Source: Diadema setosum (lineage: Eukaryota > Echinodermata > Echinoidea > Diadematoida > Diadematidae). From it: 64,000 bases of DNA. Location: NCBI RefSeq assembly GCF_964275005.1, contig NC_092693.1:18109706-18173705 (forward strand), written 5' to 3'. Under the pieces are notes generated by a model. That model had not been told where the DNA came from. It saw nothing but the letters and a program-made list of their open reading frames with translations, and searched no databases. Positions 22,201 through 36,533 of the stretch are shown one piece after another (the first letter of the stretch is position 1; every line of letters starts with the position of its first letter). The translations under genes were made by a program, and so were the position numbers.

Positions 22201-25200
22201 TGCGGTTCACCATGTATGTATAGTCCTTAGAAGGACTGTTGAAGTGACAGGAGAAAGATAGAAAGAAAAGTTGGATGAGAGGTGAGAATTGAGTAAGAGT
22301 ACTCTTTCTGGAATGAGTGTAGTCCTGAAAAGGACTGTGAACCAAGGAAGTATAGGAGAGTTAGAGAAGACTCAACGTTTCGGACAGTTGACTGTCCATC
22401 CTCACATGAGGACCTCTCATCCAACTTTTCTTTCTATCTTTCTCCTGTCACTTCAACAGTCCTTCTAAGAACTATACATACATGGTGAACCGCAAACCAA
22501 GTGTATCTAATATACTACGCCATGCAAACACCTTCTCTCAAAAATAAGGGGGCCATGTTGACAAGTTTGCAAAGAATGAAATCATTGTGAATATTAGACC
22601 ATTAGACCATCACCTCACTCAGTTGCACTTTCATATCAACTTTTCAAGAAATATCTTTGGAAAATTTAGTAAATCTTTAAAAATGTCATAACTTTGCTAC
22701 TTTTAATCCAATTTTGGCCAAATTTTCATTGTTGTGCTTCAGACTAACTTTGAACAGGTCCAAAATTCCCCTGTAATGTTCCAAACATCACTGGTTTTGT
22801 TCGTTTGAGAAATGTGTAATCTATGTTTTGTGGTCACAAATATGGATACAATTAATCTTATGTGTACATGTATGAGCCCTGTCACCATGGTACTCTGATG
22901 AAGTTGTAAACATTCCAGCTGAGGAAATTGCAAATTAATGTGATTTTGATGATGAAAACTTCCCCCCAAAAGAGAGAAATTTTTTAATTAGGAATCAAAC
23001 ATTGATATCTTACTACCTGCTATCTCAAGGGTCGTGGGAGTGTTTTGGAGTGGGGAAACTTTTCGGTTCTTAAGTGGCATGTTTGCATTTTGGTACATGT
23101 AGTGTTTGAATTAACTTGTCATGCTCACTTGCGTAAGTGCCAGTATGCCTGCCTGCATTCTTGACTTCAAAGCTGATATGCTTATTTGAATTTTTTCAAA
23201 AAAAAAAAATAAAACTATGTTGGTCTGGTGACTGGTTTCCCTACTGCTTCTGTGGTAGATTTTGGAAGCAAAGTGGAAAAATTATATAGATCATGGAAAA
23301 GTTTGGAACAAAAAAAAAAAAGAATGCAGCATTTGGCACCAAAATCAGAAAAATTGAATGTTTGACAACTTCATCAGGTTTTGGGGGTTTTGGGTCTGTT
23401 TGTTTGTTTGTTTGTTTTTTTGTGGTGATGAGGCACATACCATACTAACCCTAGTAAAAAGTCATTGTATCTTTGTGAAAACCCTAATCCATGAAGCGGT
23501 GCTCGGGCAAGGGGAGCCAGGCTTTTACTTCTTCTCAGCCCTCTGCTGGCTCTACGGTCGCAATCTCTACAACCACCTGAAGTACCCTATCGGTCTCGTT
23601 TCCTCAAACTGGGGCGGGACCCCAGTGGAGGCCTGGTCCTCGCCCTCCGTGCTGGCAAAGTGCAATGTCACATCAGACAGGTACAGATAACTGTGTGCGA
23701 CATATGTGACCCACTACAACAAAAGATCCGAAAGTCGGGGGAGGTCGATTTTCTGAAAATGACAATACATTATTTCCTTACTCTTCCTCATTAATTTCAC
23801 ATGTAACAAGACTCATAAAAGTGCTCGGTTGCGGAGATATCGATGATTTTATGAGAGCATGTCAAGTGGTCTAGGAAATCAGCGTTTCGAGAAAAACGCT
23901 TTCAAAGTTTTCCTTCCGACTCAATCGTGATCAAGGGGAGGTAAGAGAGTTTTCACCTCTTGACAATAGAAGGTATGTTCCTAGCAACCTCTGCGATGTT
24001 CATTCAAACTTAGTACCAGCGGTCTACACATGACCAATCAGTAACCGATGCCACGCACTGACCAATAAGATCACTCTCTCGTTGCTAGGGGTGGAGTCTA
24101 TCTGCGGCGCTAAATCCAAATCTTCGGACGTGTTTCTGTGCTGTTGAAAGTTGGAAAATCATGGCCCAGAAAAACATTAATTTCTTGCCTTTTCTTTAAT
24201 CATCTAGCTTCAAAATTTCAGCGGATGATAGACAAAACATTACACTACAAAAAATTTGATGGTTTTGACCGATTTTGATGATCTGACTTCAAACTCGATT
24301 TTCTCGTCTCAGCTGTCAGCGACTTTTGGATCCTTTTGTTGTTGCGGGTCACATGTATTGTAGGGAGTCTAATTTTTTAACAAATTGGGACTTCGCAACA
24401 ATTTTGCGAGTGGTTATTGTGGTAGGCCTAATTAGGTGATCCGAGTATCCTCTCGGATCACCTTCTGTATCTGTACGGATTCTTTGTTCTTCTTCTTTAT
24501 TTCTGGACAAAAGTTGTGTATCTACGTACTCAGAAAGTTCTCACAGTATCAATTTCAAACTAATACCATATATGTATCATGTCCCAAAGACGAAAAATTT
24601 TATAAAATCATAGTGATCAGTCGACCATGACGTCACTATGACGTCATTATATGAAAACACATTTTCATCCATATCTCATTAATGGAATAGAATTCTTCAA
24701 TGAAATTTACGTCACATATACTTTAAGTCAAGCGGATTCTACTCATATTGTCAAAATTCATATTTATTTTAGAACGCGCGCGTACGCGCGCGTTCAAATA
24801 TTTGTATGCTCAAATCGAGCTAGAAATTTTTTTGCACACGTTTCAGACCATTTGGAGCATTTTTTGAAAAATTGAAAAAATCGGACGGACGCGTACGCGC
24901 GCGCACATATACGCACGCACAGCTCATATGCAATGAAAATTTCCCGTTTTTTCACTTTGATCGGATGTGTGAAATGTCAAGGAATATTTCTACCAAGTTT
25001 CAAGTCAATCTGACTCAAAATGACGTCATACGGGTCCGTCAAAGTTGAAATTCCGCGCGCGCGTCAATGGCGATATACAGTGCAACAATGCCAAAAAACT
25101 GCTAATTTTAAATCCAATTTTACTCGTCAGGATGGACGGTGACCCCCCATTTTTTTTACATATTCTGAAAGCTGATGAGTTGTACATGTCATTTCATGGG

Positions 25201-28200
25201 TTGGCAATGCTGGAAAAATGATTAAAATATATCAAATCTCTTAATAAAGTAAAAAAAGTAAATTTTCAAAATGACGTCATCAAATTTCAAATTCATTCAA
25301 GCATATCTCACTTATTTTTTAGTTGATTTTCGTCCAAATTTCAATATGTTGTAGCTTAATAAATGGTCTTTCCGATATATATTAACAACAATTTGATTGG
25401 ATGACGGCATCACCTCGTAAAAAGGGATTAAAAGTAACATTGTTAAATTTGACCAGTTTACGTGTTATCTCTATGGGAGTGCAGTTTTTCTGGAAATGAA
25501 AACTGACATGACTATCTTTATCGAGCACTAGCTCACTTATGCTTCGGTGAATTTCTCCCATATTTTAGTATGTTGTAGCTGAGACTTTGGGCTATCGTTA
25601 GTGTGCCCTTCGTTTTTTCATACGGAGTCGGCATCATGCCCAAAAACTTGGTTGAAATTAAAGCTTATCTTCCATGTATTTTCATATTCCTTTCTTTCTG
25701 CAACTTTCTTTGCAATAACTCAAGAAAAACAAGCTCTATCAGCCCAATATATTGCACATATTTAGTTTATGTCACGTACATTATTTCATAAAATAAAAAC
25801 TACTTGATCGGGCACGATCTTGGGTATGTAAATTAGGGTCAAAGGTCAAAAATGTTTCATCCTGTATCTTGGTGAATACATGTCTTATCTTTCCCATATT
25901 TTGCACACGTCAAGACCATGTTACAAGAATCATTTCACAAAATAACTACTTTTTGCTCAGATGCCATCTTGTCTGTGCAAAGTAGGGTCAAAGGTCATAT
26001 GTACTTCTTTCTGTATCTTCGTTATGACGTGTTATCTCTATGGGACGGATTTTTTTTTTATGTGAAAATTGACATGATCGTATTTATCTAGCACTAGCTC
26101 ACTTACCCTTCGGTGAATTTCTCCCAGATTTTAATATGTTGTAGCTGAGACTTTGCACTATCGTTATATGCCCTTCGTTTATTCATACGATGTCAGAATC
26201 ACATTAAAAATCTTGGTTGAAATTAAAGCTTATCTTCGATGTATTTAGATATTTCTTTCTTTCTGCAACTTTCTTTGTAATAACTCAAGAAAAACACGCC
26301 CTATCACCCCCATATTTTGCACATGTTTAGTTCATGTCACGTACATTATTTCATGAAATAACAATTACTTGATTGGACAACATCTTGGGTATGTAAATAA
26401 GGGTCAAAGGTCATAAATGTTGCATTTTGTATCTTGGTGAATAACTGTCCTATTTTTGCCATATTTTGCACACGTATATAGACGATGTCGCAAGAATCAT
26501 TTCACAAAATAACCACTTTTTCCTCAGATGCCATCTTGGGAGTGTAAAGGTGGGTCAAAGGTCTTATGTATTCGTTGCTGTATCTTCGTTATTCAGTGTA
26601 TACAGAATTTGGTACCAATGATGGCAGATACGACTCCCTTTGCTAAATGAGAATGCAAACATCACACGGCCAATGTCTCTAAACACAGATGAAACTTGTA
26701 TGGTCATGCCTATTGCGATCAGGACTCGAATCATTGATAAAAAAAAATCGGATCACCTTAATTTGTCAGTGATGACAAATTACAATCTCTAGTGGTAATT
26801 TGGGATTGTGGAGTACTGTAATTAATGGAGAAATGTATGTGAGCATGTCCTTTTAATGTCGATTTTAAAGTTTATGATTATTGTCACATGTTGTTGAATA
26901 TGCAAAAAAACCCAACTGGTGAAATTTGCAGTAATAAGAACCCTGCGAATTATATGGTGTATAAAGTAAATTGATGATGATACAGACAAACCTGATAAGA
27001 AGTAGCCACTCATGGGAAAACATAAAGAGGTGGCCTTTCCAGGCAGGTGGCCATAGTAGATGAGTGACTTCTCTTGATAGTGTGGACACCAAATCAAATT
27101 GCATCACTATTTTTTAGATCATGTTAATCATTGTATGCATGATAAGACATCTTGTGTATGTCTCCTGTACACATACAGTGTGTCCCCCCTAAAAATTACA
27201 ATCGGATTTTCACATTGATAACTTCCAATATGATTAAACTGTCTAAATACTACTTCAGGGTCTTAAATCATAACATCTTAGCTATATTGTGCAGAAAACC
27301 CCGTTCAATTTGGTTAAGTGGTCACAAAGAAATGTGGATCATTGTAAAGCATGTCCTGGTTCTGATTCTTCTAAGTCTAGCACTTGGATGCTCTTGGAAC
27401 TGCAAAATGTGTGAACACAATGGACAGAACTTGGAGGGAAGGGATTCCTGACATGCTCTACAAAACTCCTCATTTCTCTTTGACCACTGAAGCAAATCGG
27501 ATGAGATTTTCAGTAAGATGTTGGTAAAAATTTATAGTTTCATACCCTGAAATTGTATTTGGATTGATTCCCCATTTTTAAAGTTATCATTGCAGAGGGT
27601 CCCATTGTATTTTTTTTTGTATTTTTTTTTTTGTATTTTTTTTTTTGGGGGGGGGGGGAGGGGACATACAGTACAGTGTATATGCATGAGAAAACTCACA
27701 TGGACATTATTAATTTAGTTATCTCCAACAAAAATGACTAGAAAACAAAAGACAAACAAACAATGTCAGTTCGACCTGAAAAAGGTCATTAAAAGTGAGA
27801 TGCAGCTGTGGCACAAAGAATTATAGTAACTTATCACTACGCCAACAGATAGGGCTCTACAAGGAATCTGTGGTTGCTGTGCACAGTCAAATACTGCACA
27901 CAGGACACAATAGCCAGCCTGTAAGTGATTCAGTGGGTATTGTGATGGAAATTGTGTCAACTGGTTGAGCACAAAATTTTATTTCAATGCGTGGGCAGTG
28001 GTGTCATTGCCTACAGTTTGACCCTGACCCGCCTACAGGCCAACACAATTCAGTATTCAGTTGAATAGAGGAAGTGAATAAATGAACAGAAATGCTTGAT
28101 ACCTACTGGTACATTCTCTGCATTCACTTTACATTACCTGCCCATATTCGAGACAATAATAGTCAAGAATAGTCCCATGTGAAATTCCTTAATAGTTTGA

Positions 28201-29378
28201 GGTGCTAGAAGTACTTACCTAATTGTCATATTAAGCTAATCTCTCCCCCCCCCCCCTTTCAGACTAGAAAGTTCTCGTATGGATATATGACATATGAACA
28301 TATGACATTTTGATATATGGGATGTCTTCTGCACTATTTTTATATGTCTGAATGGCTGTATATATATATATAATATTGATATGAAGTATGTGGCATGTGG
28401 AAAGTGTGGTTTGAGGATCAGAACATCATAATTCATTCGAGGTATATGATTGAAGATAATGATGATTGATTACTTTATTGTCCACTGTGGAAATTCTTTG
28501 TACATTGGATATCTTCACAAAACAAACATTAAAATACATCACAATATACCACAGACATATCACAGAATGCGATTGAAACTAAATCGTATTAACGTACAAT
28601 TATATACACCATAATAACATAGTACATTAACCCGACATTTACAACTATACGAAAACTATCAGTATTATATTTGTGTCTGAATGCCATTTTCTACGTCGAA
28701 TAAGTAGGCAGTGCAATAATTAAAAGGAGGAATCCGGGTTGATCTGTGATCATAATAGCAACCGCTTTATTGTATTGACCCAGCAGTGGTACATGTAAAA
28801 GGTATGATGTCCCAAGCACCAGATGGCGCTGTTGCACTGTGAGTACCAGTATAACTGCACAACACTTAAACTGGCGCAGGGCTTAACAGCGCACGCTCAC
28901 GTTGGCACAAACTACTGCATTAATGTACCACAAAGTATAAATGCTATGTGCAAAGTCCTTTGCAAAGTTTATTCTGTGCAAGGGAGAGACCCATACATGA
29001 CAATGCGTGAGGTGTGATGCAGGTAAACAATTATGGTATATTAAGGTGTTGTGTCTCAATGGTCTCGCATCAATACATCGTATATCCATACGTCATAATT
29101 TGTGAATATACAATACTGTAAAAGTGGATATTTTTGCGCGACTAATTTTTTGCACCTGGCAGCTAGGTCAGAAGAGTTTCGCGTGTTTTTCATTCCGCGG
29201 AATCAAGATATCAACTACTGGAACATAAGGCAAGCAAAGATATTCGCATGCTTTTATTTTCGCACTACCTCCTGGTTGCACAAAATGTGCGAAAATTTCC
29301 ACTTTTAGAGTAACTCGGTGTGTCTGAAAGAACTATTCGTCTCTTAGGCGACAGCCCTGATTCACACCGCATATTTCA

Positions 29379-29451
<73 letters not shown>

Positions 29452-29864
29452 CATATTTAACATCTGCACCAACAAATGCCATTCCACATTCCTGTAACAT
29501 CGCTCTTTGTTCATCCTTTATCTGTAAGACTCTAACTTCAGGTTAAGTAACACCAATCTAGGTATTTTGGTATACTTACATTATCCCAGAGACATTTTGA
29601 AATGTTTTGTTCCATTCTTTTAATTTTTGTTTTATGTTTATTTTGTTAACACCCCCTGCATAATACATTTATCCATTGGTGATGCACTGTACCATACCTT
29701 TGATACAGAGTAACATTGAATACAGTATAAGATTTGTATAAGAAGTGTATTTCATTGGGACTGATGAAATCAGTTTGTTTTCACCAGGTTTTGTTATATT
29801 GGATCTATTTACACTCCGTTGTCTGTCTATCGATTTTCCTCTGTATAGTGCCGACAAACCACTC

Positions 29865-29895
<31 letters not shown>

Positions 29896-32800
29896 GTGTG
29901 TGTGTGTTTGTGTGTGTGTATGACCAATTGATGCTCTAGCACATTTCAAATATCATTATCAGCGGGGGGAACTCATGTTATCTTTAATGTTTCAGGTTTT
30001 TTTTTTTTTTCCCCCTCGTACATCTGTATATAAATGTATATATGTTATGCCAAAGAGCTACTACATAGCTCTTTGGTTATACAGTGTGTCCCATCAGGAG
30101 GGAAACTCATGCATAGATTTATCTTGCCAAGGAACTGTAGTACTTTACTGGGGAGGATTTACATTGTTCAAAATTTGTTTCTGGTGCATATGTATGTGAT
30201 GGAAGAGGAAAATAACTGGTGATATTCATGATGGAGGGTATGGTTTTTCTTCAGTCATGAGAGGCAATGGAGATGTCACATCTATAAATCAAGTTTCCTT
30301 TCTATTGGGTCGCACTGCACATTAAACCTTGCCATTTTTAGCTTTGTATATTATCAAGTTGTTGTTCTTGTATGTACTTCTCGATCTCAGCTGGCTGGCC
30401 CTGGGATCTGCTTATTCTTGGGACTCTGCGCTGTGGTTGGATGTTTTAAAAAAAATATAAGTTACATGTTTATTTGTTGTGGGTCCCTTTGCTGGTCAGC
30501 TGGGATTGAGAAGCTCTGCTTCTTGGGGACTCATATCCATTTGCTTCATGTTCATTCATTACTGTGACTATGTCTGGTTTTCTTTTTTTTGAAGATATAA
30601 TATTTGCATTGTTTGAATATATGTGTAAACATTTAGTGCAAAAAATATAAAGTTCATAACAATATCAGGGAATTAAGATCAAAGTTTGATGTTTTGCTGT
30701 CATATATATGTGTGCTGAAATGTTAACATTTAGCATTACATGTCAGAAGAAGTCAAGTTATGCTCATACCGTAGCATAAATTGTATCTTATATATACCAG
30801 GGTATTTCATGTTTCATTATGCATGTACTTGTACGCTGGTTGTTGATCTCAATGTTCTTGCCACTTAATGGCTGGCATTTGAATGTGAGCTTCTGGTAGA
30901 AAAGAGTGAAGTGTTTGGCAATAGTCTGACAGGACTAGAAACATTTTTACTGATATTCCTCTACCAAAACCTCTGCATCTGCAGCGCCAATGTACTGTTC
31001 AAGAAAGGGATGAGGAAAGAAGGACTGCTTGGTCCCCATGACGACAGCGGGCTGTGGAACGCCATGATCCATCCCCTCATCAACATGACCATCAAGGGGG
31101 CCATCTGGTACCAAGGTGGGGCATCCCCAAATGTCTGTTTGTTTGTTTGTTTTATTTTCCTCTTTTTGTCACTTTAAAAGGAAGTCACTCCCGTGACCCA
31201 ATAGCTGAAAATTAGTCACAAGCAATATGCATATATTATTATACATGTCTAAGCACCCTGACCATCCCTCCTTTTGCTCTAGTGACTCTCCCTAGATAGC
31301 TATTTTTTTTCATTATTGTCAATCTATTCCTCCATCTTTACCTCATATCTCATGGTTTTTGTTGTTGTTGTAGATGTTGTTGTTGTTGTTTTGAGGGGGT
31401 GGATTTTTTTTCCTTGAATAAGGCAACCTCGAGTTGCATTAACCCATTTAGGACAAATCCAGAGTATACTCGGGCAAGTGTCTATGGGAAATGCATGTTA
31501 CAGCAAAATTGGTCCGTCTTCAATGGGTCAAGATGGCAGAAAATGCCACTTTCTACATGAAAGTTGTTGGGAAGACCTTGAATCAATTCTGTATTTGATT
31601 TTACAAGATAAATTGAATTTATTGTTCTAGTGGGCTTATATCAATGCAATGTCAGAATGGATCTTATTTAAGGGATGAATCCCTCCTCATAAAAAAAAAG
31701 ATTTTTTTTTTTTTTTTTTTAAATCAAAATATTGCACTATGCCCAAGTCCATAAACCACAATTATACACACATTTTTGTTTTTATTTTTTATTCATTTAT
31801 TTATGTATGTATATGTTATGTATGTATGTATGCATGTATATATTTATCTATTCATCTATTTATCTATCTATTCATTTAGTTTGATAGTTAGCTAGTTAGG
31901 TACAGTACTAAACCAGTACTTAGTTATATAATCATTTTTTTATTTTTTTATTTTTTTTTTTTGGGGGGGGGGGCATTGTGCCTTAATCAAGGAAGTGTTG
32001 AAATGCATAGTAAATCTTGTGGAAAAAGATTGACCACAACCAATTTTACAAGAAAAGGTCTGCTGCCCTCAACTTTACAGGTGAAGCCAATGCCGTCAAT
32101 CCCTCACCCTACAAGTGTCTGTTTCCCGGGATGATTGAGGACTGGCGCAACAAGTGGTACGAAGGGACCGGTGGACAGACGGACCAAAGTTTTCCGTTTG
32201 GCTTTGTCCAGGTAAACAATATGGATGGAGATGACTCCTTTTTGTTGCTTTATAGGCATGTTGATAAGAGTGGATTGCCGGGAACCTGGACCCCTTTACT
32301 AAAAATGTTGTGTTTAAATGCAACTCAAGAAATTAAATGCAAGTTCCCTCAAATCACACAATACTGTGCGTTATTTCCATGTAAAGTTTCTATCAACAGT
32401 TTCCCGGTCTCCAGCAGCTGTGTTTGGATGTGGTTCTTGAAAGTTGGTTTAATAACCAGGGCCCCGTTTCATAAAACTTGTTGTCAATAACAAGTTATGA
32501 TGGTTGTTATAAGCTAATGAAATCCTTGCATTTGATTGGCTGAGAGCAAATTTGTCATAGAAATATGGCAGTTGTTACTGATAACAAGTTTTATGAAACA
32601 GGACCCAGATCCCACGTTTTATTGAGATTCATATTTTTACAATACAATTTCTATCAAAAATATTTTCAGAACTCTGTCTATATGAAGACTTTCATAGCTT
32701 CATCTGATTTCCTCTTTTACTCCCTCTAAGATCATCTGATCTCCCTATAACAGGGGATAGTGAGAATGAGGGCAATCAGGCCAAATGGAAACTATGTTTT

Positions 32801-35800
32801 ACCTTACAGCCATTAAGGGGGGGGGGGTCTTCATCCCTTTGATATTATATTTCATTTCATTTCATTTCATTTATTTCCACATTAAAAACAACAATCATTA
32901 CATTTCAAGTCATAGTATAAACATATTCATTGTGGGGGACCAATCAAAGCCTTTCAGGCTTGTTGGGAATAGACCCCAAAGTAAATACAAGACTTTCTCA
33001 GCTTACAATATATAGGTACAAAATCTATAGAACACAAACAGTACACAATCAAAGCAGGCTGAAGAAGGAAAAAAGAAAAGAGTGCAATACTGGCAAAATA
33101 TACAAAACTATGTTGCTATTAAATACAGAAAGTGTGTCTAAAATTGTTTCTGAACTGCTGTAATGATTTGCAGTTTTTCAGTTCCTTTGATAAAGTATTC
33201 CACAAAATGGGACCTTGATAAAAGATTGTTAACTTGGCTAATTCGGTTCGGTAGAGGGGAGGATGAACATTTTGTTGGTTTCTTGTATTATGAGAATGAA
33301 TACTGCTGTTGAGATGAAAATATTTTTGTAAGGGGGCTGGTAATGCACCAAATAAATATTATTACATAAAGATTCCTGTTTGGAAGCAGATTATATCTTG
33401 AATTGGTAATATATTCATTTTTTGGAATAGTGCAGAAGTTTGTGACAAATAATGTGAGTGGGTTATGATACGTATAGCTTTCTTTTGCAACAAATGAATA
33501 CGTTTCACATTCTTTTTAGTTGAATGGCCCCAGACGAGAGTACAATAACTCAAATGAGATGAAATGAAAGAATGATATAACAATTTCAACGCATGCATAG
33601 GTAAGAATTTCAGTTTTCGCAATATACCAATATTTCTCCACAGTGTGTTGCAAAGCATATTAACATGACTATTCCAAGATAGTTTATCATCCAACATAAC
33701 ACCCAAAAACTTTATATTTGTTACACGTTTGATCATATCACTATTATAATATAAGACAAAATTATCAGTACACTCACGAGTCCCAAATATCATAAAATTA
33801 GTCTTTCCTGCATTCAAAATTAACTTATTTGCCTGCATCCATACATCTGATTTCTTCAATTCTATATTCATGTTGTCAAATAATAATGAGAGGTCATTGT
33901 TACGCATAGAAATATTTGTATCGTCAGCAAACAGTATATAATGTAGCAATTGAGAACAGTTTGGTAAATCATTTGTGTAAATCAAAAAAAGAAGAGAGCC
34001 AAGAATGGAACCTTGAGGAATCCACATTTTACAACCTTATAATCTGATTTGAAACCTTCTATTACAGTATATTGTTGTCGATTATGTAAACAACTTTCAA
34101 ACCACTTTAAAGACATACCCCATATACCATAGTGACTAAAATATCATGATCAATAGAGTCAAAGGCTTTTGACAGGTCAATGAAGACATTGAAGTAAATT
34201 CTTTGTTTTCAATCCCTTGAATGACATTTTGCATAAATTCTAATACTGCGGAAGAAGTGGAGTGCCCATTTCTGAAACCATACTGATTTGGGATGAGTGT
34301 ATTTGAATCTTGAAGAAATGCAGTAACTCTATTGTATTACATCTCTTATATTACTGTTCCTTGTAATTGTTATTGAGTGTAATTTTTAATGTACTGCACT
34401 AGCAACAATAACATTAAAAATATGCTTCATGGTCTGCTCTTTAGTAGTGGGCATCTAAATCTTGTAGGATCCTATATACAATGCTTCTAGTTTCAGGGTA
34501 CTTAACAGTGTTGAAATCCTGTTTTATTTCACATATAGACAGTGACACTTGGCTGAAATCTTGGCCCTCTGTCTCTTTCTGCCTTTGTGAAGTCTCAAAA
34601 CAGACCTGATTATGTGTGATATTTTCTTTTCCTTTTTTTTTCCTTCTCTGCAGCTGTGCACCTCAGAAAAACCCACGACCGAGCCAGACCAAGAATTTTG
34701 CGCCATTCGATGGCACCAGACCGTCGATTACGGCTACGTGCCGAATCCGAGCCAACCCAATGTATTCATGGCAGTCGCCATCGACCTGCCCGATCTCAGT
34801 TCACCATATGGCCCGTAAGCAGCCCAACATTTGTATTATTTCTCTTGCAGCCACTATCCCCAAAAAGAAGGAAAGAAAAAAAGGATTGTGTTATTCTTAC
34901 ATCTCTGATCATTTTTGTTAACTGAATGCTTAATGACTCACTTGGAGCTCTCTATTCAAGAAAGGTAACGTTCAAAAATTCATACACTTTTGGTCAGATT
35001 TTCTAATGAAATGCATCATGGTTTAGACACTGAAAGGGTTACTGTATACGCTATTATTTTCGCGTACAGATATTTTCGCGAATGAGGAGGTCATGGACAT
35101 TTTCGCGAGATGTTGTTTTCGCGAATTGACACAGAGGCTTACATAAGCGCACCACTACCTTGGCGTATGGCAACATTTTTGCGTGTTGTTAAATTCGCGG
35201 TCCAACTGTGATACGCGAAATTCGCGAAAATTAAACCGTCGCGAAAATAACACCTTATACAGTATTGGGACATATTCTGAACAGGAAGTCTGTTTGAATT
35301 GAACTGTAGTAAATCATGTACTTATTTTCATTCTGATTGAAGCCTCTTTGTCATCTACAAATAAAGTTTTGTGATTCTCATTGGGTTTCCAAAATGATGA
35401 CAATAATGCCTCTTGCAGTGCTCTTCCTGCAGAGACCAGTGCTCTTCAAAGCACTTTGTAATGACTATGCATCTCACAGCCTGCTGACAGGATTTCTACA
35501 GCCATAACAAGCTGTGCATACTCTCCACTACCTAGGAATCATTCTATTCCTGTTGCTATATTTTTCAAAGGATATGTTCCAAATCTACCACTGCGGTACA
35601 TCCATTTTGGGTTCTCATGTCGTCCGTCTTACAGAGCAGCTTTGTTAAATGGCATGCTATGGCCATAGACAGAAATGCAGTGATTTGTGAGGTATTAAAG
35701 GACAAGTCCACCTTCATAGACATATGGATTGAGTGAAGGCAACAATGTTAGTAGAACACATCAGTGAAAGTTTGGGGAAAATCGGACAATCCGTTCAAAA

Positions 35801-36502
35801 GTTATGAATTTTTTAAGTATCTGCGCAGTCACTGCTGGATAAGAAGACTACCACAGTGTGTGATGTCACATGCGTACAACGATATAAGGAAAATAAAAAG
35901 AGAATTTCACAAAACTTGACTTTTTGAATAAAATTTCTTCAACTAGTTACTGACGTATGTTAAGGGTAATATTATTCCCCTTGCCTTCTGAAAGAAAGAA
36001 GTCGAGTATTCTTTTGTTATGCGAGAAAAGTAAAAATATGTTGATTTTTCTTTAATCTTCCTTTATATCGTTGTACTCATGTGACATCACAAGCCATAGT
36101 AGTCTTCTCATCCAGCCTTTAGTAAGCAGAAACTTTAAAATTTCATAACTTTTGAAAAGATTGTCCGATTTTCCTCAAACTCTCACTGATGTGTTCTACT
36201 AACATTGCTGCATTCACTCAACCCACATGTCTATGAAGGTGAACTTGTCCTTTAAACCCATAACCATTAAGTGAAGAATTATGCATTTTTACCTCATGAC
36301 CACTACAGACCCATATCCACATGGTATTACTGAAGAATAGATGGATAGGTAGATAAATAAAGGACTAAATAATAAGATGGGTATATAGATAGATGGATAG
36401 ATTTTTGGATGGGTAAATAGATGACTGGATGGATAAATACAGAAATTGATGAATATAGAATGAATGCTAGATAGGTAGATAGAGGAATATATAATGAGAT
36501 GG

Positions 36503-36533
<31 letters not shown>

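Larger units (their letters stand above)
26759..30984. other. rest of SIAE-B intron 5
   Basis: No coding exon recognised. Holds the second half of a split MITE (to about 26900), T and G runs near 27610-27660, a possible LINE tail (28455-28720), a small MITE (29115-29311), an AT microsatellite and a GT microsatellite. Confidence 0.5.

Noticed and set aside
25603-25791. A 62-codon frame present identically in two places, as if a conserved small gene
   Set aside because: Both lie inside the two copies of the 2.3-2.5-kb repeat; identity reflects recent transposition, not selection on a protein.
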